Of a stretch of 64,000 nucleotides of DNA, positions 43,286-52,307 are shown piece by piece. Below the pieces are notes generated by a model. It ran no database searches. It saw only the letters and a list, made by a program, of their open reading frames with translations, and was not told the DNA's origin. Both the position numbers and the translations under genes were made by a program. Each line of letters starts with the position of its first letter. Position 1 is the stretch's first letter. Source of the DNA: Candidimonas nitroreducens (lineage in GTDB: Bacteria; Pseudomonadota; Gammaproteobacteria; Burkholderiales; Burkholderiaceae_B). The stretch spans positions 1-64,000 of the forward strand of contig NZ_NJIH01000008.1 in assembly GCF_002209565.1 (NCBI RefSeq). The letters are read 5' to 3'.

Positions 43286-43335
43286 TCGCCAGCCGCGGGC
43301 ACGGGCTTTACTTTCCGAAGGCGGCCCGGCGCCCG

Positions 43336-43953
43336 CTAGCGGCGCCGGTACACCTGGGCGATGCGGGCGAAGGCGGCCCGCAGTTCGCGGGTGCCGGCCT
43401 GGAACACCACCGGCCGGCCGCTGCGGCTGAAGCAGATCAGCCGCTTCGAGGTCAGCATGGGTATATAGCGCACGAACAGGATGTCGTCCCACGCAATGCG
43501 GCGCGGCCGTATCCAGCTTTGTTCGATGCCGTCCTGCGTGATGCGCGTTTCGGACATCAGCATGAAGCGCGCCACGATCAGCAGCGCCAGGAAGCACACC
43601 AGCACCACCACCGCGGCCACGGGGCTGACGTCGTGCCTGTGCGGGCCGGTGGCGACCAGGGTGATCTGCATGCCGACAAGTATCAGCACGGCCCAGGCCA
43701 TGATCTTGATCAGGGTCGGCCAGGCAGTGCCGCGCAGCGGCAAGGGGCCGATCTCGCCCAGCAGGGCGGCGTGTTCTGCGGCATCGGGGCCATAGGCGCC
43801 CGGCTCGACGGCCGCCTGGCCGCCCGGCGCGTCTGCACCGGACGGGCCGGCCTGCCCGACAGCCTTGTGCGGCTCCGGGGGCTTCGTCTGTGCGGCGCCG
43901 GTATCGGCCGCGCCGCGCGTGGCCGCTTTGTTTTCTTGCGGATTGCTGCCCAT
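43336..43953 (-). CDS. Hypothetical two-TM membrane protein with PH-like C-terminus
   Basis: A 205-residue protein not assigned to a named family. Residues 1-70 are low-complexity and Ala/Pro/Gly-rich. Two membrane segments follow (MAWAVLILVGMQITLVA and VVVLVCFLALLIVARFML). The last ~75 residues (ITQDGIEQSWIRPRRIAWDD, FVRYIPMLTSKRLICFSR) resemble the small PH-like domain of bacterial membrane proteins. It starts three bases after the stop of the HMG-CoA lyase gene, so they are cotranscribed. Confidence 0.7.
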   Translation of the reverse strand: MGSNPQENKAATRGAADTGAAQTKPPEPHKAVGQAGPSGADAPGGQAAVEPGAYGPDAAEHAALLGEIGPLPLRGTAWPTLIKIMAWAVLILVGMQITLVATGPHRHDVSPVAAVVVLVCFLALLIVARFMLMSETRITQDGIEQSWIRPRRIAWDDILFVRYIPMLTSKRLICFSRSGRPVVFQAGTRELRAAFARIAQVYRRR

Positions 43954-43956
43954 GTA

Positions 43957-44865
43957 TCAGGCCGCCCTGCGGGCCGCCAGCGCATTGCCGGCGCGGCTCG
44001 AGGTCTTGCGGCCGATGCGGGAGGAAATCCACATGCCGATATCGACCACCTCGTTCAGATCCACGCCGGTGTTCACGCCCAGGCCGTCCATCATGTACAG
44101 CACGTCTTCGGTGGCGACATTGCCGGTGGCGCCCTTGGCATAGGGGCAGCCGCCCAGGCCCGCCACGGATGTGTGGAAGATGCTGATGCCCGCCTCCATG
44201 GCCGCCAGGATATTGGCCAGCGACTGGCCATAGGTGTCGTGGAAGTGGCCCGAAACACGTGACGGATCGACCACCTTGGTGACCGCGTCCATGACCTGGC
44301 GCACGCGCGTGGCGGTGCCCACGCCTATGGTGTCGGCGACGTCGATCTCGTCGCAGCCCAGCGCCAGCAGGCGCCGGGCCACGTCGACCACGGACTCGAT
44401 CGGCACCTCGCCCTGGTAGGGGCAGCCCAGCGCGCAGCTGATGCTGCCGCGCAGGCGCACGCCGGCCTGCTTGGCCGCCGCCGCCACGGGCTCGAAGCGC
44501 GCGATGGATTCGGCGATCGTACAGTTGATGTTGCGCTGCGAAAAGGCCTCGCTGGCCGCGCCGAATATCACCACCTCGTCGGCTTTGGCGGCGAGGGCGC
44601 CTTCGAAGCCGCGCAGGTTCGGGGTCAGCACCGAATAAATGGTGCCCGGCCGGCGCCGTATGCCTTGCATGACTTCGGCGCCGTCGGCCATTTGCGGCAC
44701 CCATTTGGGCGAGACGAACGAGGCCGCCTCGATATTGGGGAAACCCGCTGCCGACAGGCGATCCACGAGTTCGACCTTGATGCCGGTGGCAATGAAGTCT
44801 TTTTCGTTCTGCAGGCCGTCGCGCGGCGAAACCTCGACGATCTTGACTTTGGCTGGTAAAGACAT
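43957..44865 (-). CDS. mvaB: Hydroxymethylglutaryl-CoA lyase
   Basis: A 302-residue DRE-TIM metallolyase. VEVSPRDGLQNEKDFI binds the metal and substrate; SGHFHDTYGQSLANI supplies His ligands; and GLGGCPYAKGATGNVATED has the catalytic Cys. It splits HMG-CoA to acetoacetate and acetyl-CoA, the last step of leucine breakdown, although no other leucine genes are near. It starts about 190 bases from the dprA stop on the same strand. Confidence 0.93.
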   Translation of the reverse strand: MSLPAKVKIVEVSPRDGLQNEKDFIATGIKVELVDRLSAAGFPNIEAASFVSPKWVPQMADGAEVMQGIRRRPGTIYSVLTPNLRGFEGALAAKADEVVIFGAASEAFSQRNINCTIAESIARFEPVAAAAKQAGVRLRGSISCALGCPYQGEVPIESVVDVARRLLALGCDEIDVADTIGVGTATRVRQVMDAVTKVVDPSRVSGHFHDTYGQSLANILAAMEAGISIFHTSVAGLGGCPYAKGATGNVATEDVLYMMDGLGVNTGVDLNEVVDIGMWISSRIGRKTSSRAGNALAARRAA

Positions 44866-45055
44866 GTTGGTCTTCCTGGTGATTTACATGGCCCTGGCAT
44901 GGGCCGGGAAGGTTCGGGGCAAGTGAACCCCGCTGCGGCGCCCCTTCGGCGGGTGCATCAGACTCGGGCCACTCGTGCGAATTTCTGTGGGCTCGCCGGG
45001 GCCGGATTTCAATGGTGTGGCCGGCAGCCTGCGGGCCGCCGCGCCCGGTCGAGCT

Positions 45056-46270
45056 TCAATCATAAGCTTTTTGGCGGCGCTGGTAGCGGCCGTCGTCCAG
45101 CCTGGCCACCGCATCGTCCAGTTCCAGCGCGAGCAGGGCGGCGTGCAGTTCGGCCACCTGCAGCTGCGTACGGCGCTGCAGCGTGTCGACGTCCACCGGA
45201 TCGTGGCCCATGGCATCCAGCACGCGCCGCTGTCCGGTGTCGTGGGGGGCATGCGGCGCACGATCCAAAGCGACGGCCGCCCCGAGCCTGCCGGGGCGGG
45301 CCGGCGGGCTCGGGGCCGTTGCGGCGGATGGGCCGGACACGGCGACGGGGCTCGCTTGGGCCGGGCCGCTCCGCGGCGCGAGCTCTTCGAGAATGTCGGC
45401 GGCGGACTCCACCAGCTTGGCCCCCTGGCGAATCAGCGCATGGCAGCCGCGCGACAGCGGCGAGTGGATGGAGCCGGGTATGGCGAACACCTCGCGGCCG
45501 ATTTCCGTGGCCAGGCGGGCGGTGATCAGCGAGCCGCTCTGACGCGCGGCTTCCACCACCAGTACGCCGCGCGCCAGGCCGGCGACGATGCGGTTGCGCC
45601 GCGGGAACTGGTGGGGCAGGGCCGGGCAGCCCAGCGGCAGTTCCGAAACCAGGGCGCCGTGCTGGGCGATTTCGTGGGCCAGCTGGTGATTGCGAGCCGG
45701 GTAGACGATGTCTATACCGGTGCCCAACACGGCGACGGTACTGCCGCCCTCGGGCCCGGCGAGCAGGGCGCCGCGGTGGCTGGCCGCGTCTATGCCCATG
45801 GCCAGGCCGCTGGCGATGCACCAGCCCTGTCCGGCCAAGTGGCGGGCGAAGGCCTGGGCGTTGTCGATGCCGCCGGCGCTGGCGTTGCGCGCGCCCACCA
45901 TGGCGAGGGTGGGGGCCGACAATAGTTCCGGCCTGCCGTTCACGTACAGCAGCAGCGGCGGGTCGTGGGTGTCGAGCAGCGCCTTGGGATAGGCGGGGTC
46001 GGCCAGCGTCAGCAAGTGGTGCTGCGGGTGCTGCAGCCATTCCAGCGCGCGCGCCGCCTGTTCCTGCGCGGCGTCGGACATGGGCGCGCCCAGGCTCTGC
46101 GCCAATTCCAGGGGCAGCAGCCGTGCCAGGGCGGCCGGGCGCGAGGCATAGATGTGCTGGGGCAGGCCCAGAGCCTGCAGCAGTTGGCGCGCCTGTACGG
46201 GGCCGAGTCCGGGCTCGGCCGACAGGCGCACCCAGGCGGAGATTTCTTCGGGAGGCAGATGCAGCGGCAT
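45056..46270 (-). CDS. dprA: DNA processing protein DprA
   Basis: A 404-residue DprA/Smf protein. An N-terminal helical (SAM-like) domain is followed by the Rossmann domain with MVGARNASAGGIDNAQAFAR, SGLAMGIDAASHRGAL, LGTGIDIVYPARNHQL, RRNRIVAGLARGVLVVEAA and SGSLITARLATEIGREVFAI, then an Ala/Pro-rich linker and a C-terminal winged-helix domain (RRVLDAMGHDPVDVDTLQRR). It loads RecA on incoming single-stranded DNA during transformation. The ATG at 46270 has no clear ribosome site. Confidence 0.93.
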   Translation of the reverse strand: MPLHLPPEEISAWVRLSAEPGLGPVQARQLLQALGLPQHIYASRPAALARLLPLELAQSLGAPMSDAAQEQAARALEWLQHPQHHLLTLADPAYPKALLDTHDPPLLLYVNGRPELLSAPTLAMVGARNASAGGIDNAQAFARHLAGQGWCIASGLAMGIDAASHRGALLAGPEGGSTVAVLGTGIDIVYPARNHQLAHEIAQHGALVSELPLGCPALPHQFPRRNRIVAGLARGVLVVEAARQSGSLITARLATEIGREVFAIPGSIHSPLSRGCHALIRQGAKLVESAADILEELAPRSGPAQASPVAVSGPSAATAPSPPARPGRLGAAVALDRAPHAPHDTGQRRVLDAMGHDPVDVDTLQRRTQLQVAELHAALLALELDDAVARLDDGRYQRRQKAYD

Positions 46271-46583
46271 GGCGCGAGTGTGACACAGGATGCCGCGCCG
46301 GTGCAGCGGGTAGTGATCGGGATAGCCTGCCCCGCGGGAGGCGGCGCACGCCAAGCGGGCCTCGATGGGGCGGCCCCGTGTCTTCGGGCAGCATCCGCGG
46401 GGCATCGCCTGTAGCGCACAGGCCTTTGTTTTATTATAGAGTTTTGATATATGGCATGGGCGGGCGCGGCGCGCGCGCCGTGGCACGGAACCGCCGGTGT
46501 TACCGGCTGCGCCTAGGGCCTGGTCGAGCGGGCCGGCCTCGCGGCCCGAACCGCCGCCGAACATACTGGACGTACTCATACAC
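46271..46583. other. Divergent region between dprA and def
   Basis: These 313 bases hold no supported gene. An AT-rich patch at 46424-46455 has a perfect TATAAT on the minus strand (46438-46433, for dprA) and TTGTTT / TATATG 16 bases apart on the plus strand (for def), both weak promoter candidates. Confidence 0.45.
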
Positions 46584-47099
46584 ATGGCTTTGCTTCCCAT
46601 ACTCCGTTACCCCGATCCGCGCTTGCGTAAAATCGCCAAGCCGGTGGAAGTCGTCGACGACCGCATCCGCAAGCTGGTGCGCGACATGGCCGAGACCATG
46701 TACGAAGCGCCGGGCATAGGCCTGGCGGCCACGCAGGTAGACGTGCATGAACGGGTGGTGGTCATCGATATCTCCGACGAATGCAACGACCTGCTGGTGC
46801 TGATCAACCCCGAGATCACCTGGAAGAGCGAAGAACAAGAAGTTTCCAAGGAAGGCTGCCTGTCGGTGCCCGATGTCTACGACGAGGTGCGCCGCTCGGC
46901 CAGCATCCATGTGCGCGCGCTGAACGAGCAGGGCGAACCCTTCGAGTTCGACGCCGACGGCATGCTGGCGGTCTGCGTGCAGCACGAACTCGACCATCTG
47001 CTGGGCAAGGTATTCGTCGAGTACCTGTCGCCGCTGAAGCAGAACCGCATCCGCACCAAGATCCGCAAACAGGAACGCCAGGAAGCCCACCGCATGTAG
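46584..47099 (+). CDS. def: Peptide deformylase
   Basis: A 171-residue iron enzyme with all three signatures: [22 protein letters not shown] and [12 protein letters not shown]. It removes the formyl group from new proteins. The ATG at 46584 gives the family start [14 protein letters not shown]. Next to fmt, as in many bacteria. Confidence 0.96.
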   Translation: MALLPILRYPDPRLRKIAKPVEVVDDRIRKLVRDMAETMYEAPGIGLAATQVDVHERVVVIDISDECNDLLVLINPEITWKSEEQEVSKEGCLSVPDVYDEVRRSASIHVRALNEQGEPFEFDADGMLAVCVQHELDHLLGKVFVEYLSPLKQNRIRTKIRKQERQEAHRM

Positions 47100-47357
47100 C
47101 GGCCGCGGTTCGCCAGTGTCCGGGCTGCCGGCCCTAACGGTCATGGCGGGCGCCGCCTCCCCCGAGAATGAAAGGGGCTTCTTTCACATTAAAAAGGGCT
47201 GCCGCACCGGCAGGCAAATGGGCGCCGGCTGAGTTGCGGGCCGTGCCGCGCGGCCGCGCCCGCGGCGCACGGCACGGGGCGCATCGCGGCGCGCCCGCGT
47301 CCCGTCGCCATGGGGCGCTTGCTATCATGCGGTTTTGAATCCGCAGCCCTTTCCATC

Positions 47358-48314
47358 ATGCGACTTGTCTTTGCCGGAACCCCGGAATTCGCGCGCCTGG
47401 CGCTGGACGCCCTGATTGCGCACGGCCACGAGATCGGCCTGGTGTTGACCCAGCCTGACCGGCCCTCGGGGCGCGGCATGAAGCTCGTGCCCGGGCCGGT
47501 CAAGCAAGCGGCAGTGGCGGCGGGCATACCGGTGCTGCAGCCGCGCAGCCTGCGCCTGGACGGCAAGTATCCGGAAGAGGCGGGCGCCGCGCGCCGGGCC
47601 CTGGAAAGCTGCGTGCCCGAGGCAATGGTGGTGGCCGCCTACGGACTGATCCTGCCGCAATGGGTGCTGGACTTGCCGCGCCGCGGCTGCCTGAACATCC
47701 ACGCCAGCCTGCTGCCGCGCTGGCGCGGCGCGGCGCCGATCCAGCGGGCCATAGAGGCCGGCGACGCGCGCAGCGGCGTGACCATCATGCAGATGGATGC
47801 CGGCCTGGACACCGGCGCCATGCTGCTGCGCCGGGAAATCCCCATCACGCCGCAGCACAATGCCGCGCGCCTGCACGACGAACTGGCGGCGCTGGGCGCA
47901 CAGGCCATCGTCCAGGCGCTGGACAGTCTGCTAGCCGGCGACATCGAGCCGCAGCCCCAGCCGGCCGAGGGCGTAACCTACGCCGCCAAGCTGGACAAGG
48001 CCGAGGCGCCGCTGGACTTCTCGCGCTCAGCTCAGGAACTGGAGCGGCGCATCCGGGCCTTCGACCCGGTGCCCGGCGCTACTGCGCGCCTGCCGGGGCT
48101 GGCCGAGCCGGTCAAGGTCTGGCTGGCCGAGGCCCTGCCGGGCCCCGCCGCGCGCGCCCCCGGCGAAGTCGAAGCCGCCGGCCCGCAGGGCATAGACATG
48201 GCGACTGCCGATGGGGTGCTGCGCTTGCGCGTGCTGCAGAAAGCCGGCGGCAAACGCCAGCCGGTCGAGGTGTTCGTGCGCGGCTGGCAGTGGCGCGCCG
48301 ATACTCGGGCCTGA
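47358..48314 (+). CDS. fmt: Methionyl-tRNA formyltransferase
   Basis: A 318-residue enzyme. [16 protein letters not shown] opens the formyl-transferase fold; [20 protein letters not shown] holds the catalytic Asn/His, with [13 protein letters not shown] after it. The C-terminal OB-like domain begins near residue 205. The ATG at 47358 matches the family start. It lies 258 bases after def. Confidence 0.95.
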   Translation: MRLVFAGTPEFARLALDALIAHGHEIGLVLTQPDRPSGRGMKLVPGPVKQAAVAAGIPVLQPRSLRLDGKYPEEAGAARRALESCVPEAMVVAAYGLILPQWVLDLPRRGCLNIHASLLPRWRGAAPIQRAIEAGDARSGVTIMQMDAGLDTGAMLLRREIPITPQHNAARLHDELAALGAQAIVQALDSLLAGDIEPQPQPAEGVTYAAKLDKAEAPLDFSRSAQELERRIRAFDPVPGATARLPGLAEPVKVWLAEALPGPAARAPGEVEAAGPQGIDMATADGVLRLRVLQKAGGKRQPVEVFVRGWQWRADTRA

Positions 48315-48315
48315 C

Positions 48316-48385
48316 GCAGCAGGGGCGACTCATGCAGCAGGGGCGACCCATGCAGCAAGGGCGGCTCATGCGGCAAGGGGCTCAT
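48316..48385. repeat. 18-base tandem repeat, four copies
   Basis: Units GCAGCAGGGGCGACTCAT at 48316, 48334 and 48352 (with one to three changes), then a 16-base copy at 48370. The run begins immediately after the fmt stop codon, in the 200-base gap before rimO. Confidence 0.85.
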
Positions 48386-48515
48386 GAATGGCCTTGCGGT
48401 ATTGCGGCCTTACGTTACGTGTTTTAGGCGCCTAGCGCAAAGCCGTGGGTGAGCGCGGGCGCCGTCAGGTGCGGCAGCAGCAATACCGCCGGCACCGCTT
48501 CGATGGGGCGCAATA

Positions 48516-49832
48516 TCAGACGGCCTGCGCGTACAGATCGTATTCGTCGCTGTCGGTGACGCGGGTGCGCAGCATGTCGCCGGGCTGCAGCGGGCGCTCG
48601 CTCTGCACGTAGACATTGCCGTCGATCTCGGGCGCGTCGGCGCTGGATCGGCCTATGGCCCCGTCGGCGTCGACCTCGTCGATCAGCACATCGATCTCGC
48701 GCCCCACCTTCTGCGCCAGGCGCCCGGTGGAAATGGCCTGCTGGTGCGCCATGAAACGGTCCCAGCGTTCCTGCTTGAGTTCGTCGGGCACGGCATCCGG
48801 CAGCTCATTGGCGGCCGCGCCCTGCACCGGCGAATACTGGAAGCAGCCGACGCGGTCGAGCTGGGCCTCGGACATCCAATCCAGCAGGTACTGGAAGTCT
48901 TCCTCGGTCTCGCCGGGAAAGCCGACGATGAAGGTCGAGCGCAGGGTGAGTTCGGGACAGGCCTGGCGCCATTGCTTGATGCGCGCCAGCGTGCGGTCTT
49001 CGAAGGCGGGGCGCTTCATGGCCTTGAGGATGCGCGGGCTGGCGTGCTGGAAGGGGATGTCCAGGTAGGGCAGGATGCGGCCCTCGGCCATCAGCGGTAT
49101 GACCTCGTCGACGTGCGGGTAGGGGTAGACGTAATGCAGCCGCGTCCAGACGCCGAAGCCGGCCAGCGCCTGGCACAGCTCGGTAAGCCGGGTCTTGACC
49201 GGCCGGCCGTTCCAGAAGCCGCTGCGGAACTTGACGTCGACGCCGTAGGCGCTGGTGTCCTGCGAGATCACCAGCAGCTCTTTGACGCCGGCCTTGACCA
49301 GGCGCTCGGCCTCGCCCAGCACGTCGCCCACCGGGCGGCTGACCAGCCGGCCGCGCATCGACGGGATGATACAGAAGCTGCAATGGTGGTTGCAGCCTTC
49401 GGAAATCTTCAGGTAGGCGTAGTGGCGCGGGGTCAGCTTGATGCCTTGCGGCGGCACCAGATCCACATAGGGGTCGTGCTCCAGGTTGGGCGGCGCGGCC
49501 TCGTGCACCGCCCGCACCACTTGCTCGTACTGCTGCGGCCCGGTAACGGCCAGCACCGCCGGATGCACGTCGCGGATCGCCGATTCTTCCACGCCCATGC
49601 AGCCGGTAACGATGACCCGGCCGTTCTCGGCGATGGCCTCGCCGATGGCATCGAGCGATTCGGCCTTGGCGCTGTCGATGAAGCCGCAGGTGTTGACCAC
49701 CACCACGTCGGCGTCGTCGTAGTCCGGCGTGATGGCATAGCCTTCGGTGCGCAGCTGAGTCAATATGCGTTCGGAATCGACCAGCGCCTTGGGACAGCCC
49801 AGGCTGACGAAACCGACTTTGGGGGAATTCAT
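48516..49832 (-). CDS. rimO: Ribosomal protein uS12 methylthiotransferase
   Basis: A 438-residue radical-SAM enzyme. The N-terminal UPF0004 domain has [15 protein letters not shown] and [16 protein letters not shown]; the radical-SAM cysteines are in [17 protein letters not shown]; a C-terminal TRAM domain follows. It methylthiolates an Asp of ribosomal protein S12. Confidence 0.95.
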   Translation of the reverse strand: MNSPKVGFVSLGCPKALVDSERILTQLRTEGYAITPDYDDADVVVVNTCGFIDSAKAESLDAIGEAIAENGRVIVTGCMGVEESAIRDVHPAVLAVTGPQQYEQVVRAVHEAAPPNLEHDPYVDLVPPQGIKLTPRHYAYLKISEGCNHHCSFCIIPSMRGRLVSRPVGDVLGEAERLVKAGVKELLVISQDTSAYGVDVKFRSGFWNGRPVKTRLTELCQALAGFGVWTRLHYVYPYPHVDEVIPLMAEGRILPYLDIPFQHASPRILKAMKRPAFEDRTLARIKQWRQACPELTLRSTFIVGFPGETEEDFQYLLDWMSEAQLDRVGCFQYSPVQGAAANELPDAVPDELKQERWDRFMAHQQAISTGRLAQKVGREIDVLIDEVDADGAIGRSSADAPEIDGNVYVQSERPLQPGDMLRTRVTDSDEYDLYAQAV

Positions 49833-50074
49833 GGGTAAGGCCTCTGGAATGCCCGGGCCCGCGGCAAGGCCGCGTAAGGGCAGGAAAAGGCTGTAATTTT
49901 AACGGTTGCGGCGGCCCCTTGGAAAACGGGGCGGCGCGGGTCGTCCTGCCGCGCTCGCGATCCATGGATCAGGAGCGTCCCGGTAAAGCGAGAGCGCGGC
50001 AGGATGCTGGGCGCGTCCAGGCGCGTCCGCGCGGCAATTGATGATACAGTCCGTACCAGATTCTCTTCGCCGCC

Positions 50075-51571
50075 ATGCCTACCTCCGCATCCGCAACCCC
50101 TGGTTCTTCCGGCCCCGCCCTGTCCGATCTCATGCTGGCCGCCGCGCACAATGTGCGCGCGGTGCTGTCGGGGCGCTCGCTGTCGGACAGCCTGGCGCAG
50201 ACGCCGGCCGGGCTGCGGCCCGGGGCGCAGGCCATTTCATTTCACGCCATGCGCCGCCTGGGCCTGGCCTTTGAACTGCGCGCAGCCCTGGTGCGCCGGG
50301 TTCCGCCCAACCCCCTGTTCGATGCCTTGCTGCTGGTCAGCCTGACGCTGCTGGATGCCGCCTGCGCCGCGGCGGCAAGCACAGCGCCTGCAAGCTCGGA
50401 CGCAGTTACAGGCGCAACCGCAGGCGCAGCCTCAGGCGCAACTACAGGCGCAACCGCAGACGCAACCGCGGCTGCAGCCACGGCCCCAACCGCCGCGGCG
50501 GTTGCCGCAGACGCGGCCGGACAGGACGCCTTGCGGCGCGGCGTGCCGGTGTACGCGGTGCATACGGTGGTGGATCAGGCCGTGCGCGCCGCCGCCTCGC
50601 AGAGCCGGCTCGCGCCCTACAAAGGCCTGCTCAACGGCGTGCTGCGCAATTTCCTGCGCGGCCGCGACGAGCTGCTGCAGCAGGCGCTGCGCAGCCCGCG
50701 CGGGCGCTGGAACCATCCCGGATGGTGGGTGAAACTGCTGCGGCGCGCCTATCCCGAAGACTGGCAGGCCTTGCTCGGGGCGGCCGACGAGCCCGGCCCC
50801 ATGACCCTGCGTGTCAATGTACGCCGCAGCACGCCGGCCGAGCTGCTGGCCCGCCTGCGGGATGCCGGCATCGAGGCGCGGCTGCTGGGCGCCGCCGGCA
50901 TCGTCCTGGCGCGGCCCTGCCCGGTGCAGCAGATTCCCGGTTTCGAGCAGGGGCTGTGGTCGGTGCAGGACGCCGCGGCGCAGCAGGCTGCCGCCCTGTT
51001 GGCGCCAACTGCCGGCATGCGCGTGCTGGACGCCTGCGCGGCGCCGGGCGGCAAGACCGCGCACCTGCTGGAGTCGGCCGATATCGAGCTGCAGGCCCTG
51101 GACGCCGACGCCGGACGGCTGGAGCGCGTGGCGCAGAACTTGCGGCGCCTGGGCCTGGACGGCCCGCACGTGGCGCTGCGCTGCGCCGATGCAGCCGATG
51201 TGGATCAGTGGTGGGACGGCCGTCCCTACGATGCGGTGCTGGCCGACGTACCCTGCACCGCATCGGGCATCGTGCGCCGCCACCCCGACATCCGCTGGCT
51301 GCGCCGCGAGGCCGACGTGGCCCGTACGGCCGCCCTGCAGCGCCGCATCGCCGACGCCCTGTGGCGCACGGTCAAGCCGGGCGGGCGCCTGCTGTACGCC
51401 ACCTGCTCGATCTTCCCCCAGGAAGGCAGCCTGCAGGCCGGGCAATTCGCGCAGCGCCACCCCGATGCCCTGCGCCTGCCCGCGCCGGGCCAACTGCTGC
51501 CTCTGCCCGGGCAAGGCGCGGCCAGCCTGTATGATGGCTTTTATTACGCCTTGTTTGCCAAGAAACCCTGA
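50075..51571 (+). CDS. rsmB: 16S rRNA (cytosine-967 C5) methyltransferase with a repeat insertion
   Basis: A 498-residue RsmB/Sun protein, longer than the usual ~430. The NusB-like N-terminal domain (LSDLMLAAAHNVRAVLSG to GLLNGVLRNFLRG) is interrupted near residues 105-150 by a Thr/Ala-rich insertion coded by 12-base repeats. The methyltransferase part is intact: LDACAAPGGKTAHLLE, VLADVPCTASGIVRRHPDI with the release Cys, and YATCSIFPQEG with the nucleophile Cys. Confidence 0.93.
   Translation: MPTSASATPGSSGPALSDLMLAAAHNVRAVLSGRSLSDSLAQTPAGLRPGAQAISFHAMRRLGLAFELRAALVRRVPPNPLFDALLLVSLTLLDAACAAAASTAPASSDAVTGATAGAASGATTGATADATAAAATAPTAAAVAADAAGQDALRRGVPVYAVHTVVDQAVRAAASQSRLAPYKGLLNGVLRNFLRGRDELLQQALRSPRGRWNHPGWWVKLLRRAYPEDWQALLGAADEPGPMTLRVNVRRSTPAELLARLRDAGIEARLLGAAGIVLARPCPVQQIPGFEQGLWSVQDAAAQQAAALLAPTAGMRVLDACAAPGGKTAHLLESADIELQALDADAGRLERVAQNLRRLGLDGPHVALRCADAADVDQWWDGRPYDAVLADVPCTASGIVRRHPDIRWLRREADVARTAALQRRIADALWRTVKPGGRLLYATCSIFPQEGSLQAGQFAQRHPDALRLPAPGQLLPLPGQGAASLYDGFYYALFAKKP
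50409..50468 (+). repeat. 12-base coding repeat inside rsmB
   Basis: Five tandem units of the type CAGGCGCAACCG (starts 50409, 50421, 50433, 50445, 50457) and a looser sixth to 50480. They encode the GATxGA-like insertion between two helices of the NusB-like domain. Confidence 0.85.
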
Positions 51572-51728
51572 GTCGTCAAAAATAATGAACCCGGGAAGCT
51601 CTGAACAAATGCTTGTGTATTGCCGGCCGTGGTTCTTGCGGGATCCATGGCTCGGGCCATTTGCTCGGGGGCTTCTGCGGGGCTTTAGCCTTGCGGCTTC
51701 CCAAGAAGCTCCCCAAGAACCGACATAA

Positions 51729-52307
51729 GTGATGATAGTGCGCATGCTGTGTCTGCTGCTGGTGTGCCTGGGCCTGTGTGTCCAGGCCGACACCGCGTGG
51801 GCGCAGGATCCGGCGCAGGTTACCCGGGTCGAACCTGCGGTGCGCGACGGCGAGCTGTACATCGATGCCGACATCGACTTCGACGTCAGCAGCGAATTGC
51901 GCGACGCCGCCCAGAAAGGCGTGCCCATTTATTTCACCGCCGATCTCGAGATCGTTGCGCGGCGCTGGTGGTGGTTCGACCGCACGGTGGTCAACAAGCA
52001 GCTGACTTGGCGCGTGCTCTACAACGCGCTGACCCGCCAGTGGCGCGTGGGCACCGGCGACCTGTCCCTGCCGGAGGCTTCACTGAACGATTCGCTGTCG
52101 GTGGTTCGGCACATACGCGGCTGGGCCGTGGCCAGCCTGAAAGACCTCGAGCCCGGCCGCACCTACTACGGCAAGCTGCGCCTGCGCCTTGACACGTCGC
52201 GCCTGGCGCGCCCCTTCCAGATCAATGCGCTCAACAGCAGCGCTTGGTCTATGACCACACCATGGAAAGATTTCACCTTTTCCGTCTCCGCCGCAGATCC
52301 CTCCTGA
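51729..52307 (+). CDS. DUF4390 exported protein
   Basis: A 192-residue protein with a signal peptide (MLCLLLVCLGLCVQADTAWA). The mature part is beta-rich with RRWWWFDRTVVNKQLTWRVL and RTYYGKLRLRLDTSRLARPF, the pattern of DUF4390 proteins, which nearly always precede an NtrY-like kinase gene in betaproteobacteria. The kinase start lies inside its 3' end (46-base overlap), so a functional link such as envelope sensing is plausible. The exact start among GTG 51729 and nearby Met codons is uncertain. Confidence 0.82.
   Translation: MMIVRMLCLLLVCLGLCVQADTAWAQDPAQVTRVEPAVRDGELYIDADIDFDVSSELRDAAQKGVPIYFTADLEIVARRWWWFDRTVVNKQLTWRVLYNALTRQWRVGTGDLSLPEASLNDSLSVVRHIRGWAVASLKDLEPGRTYYGKLRLRLDTSRLARPFQINALNSSAWSMTTPWKDFTFSVSAADPS

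Noticed and set aside
42254-44704. An 816-codon minus-strand frame across aapJ, the membrane protein and HMG-CoA lyase genes
   Set aside because: It crosses three supported genes and has no recognisable domain; it results from codon bias.
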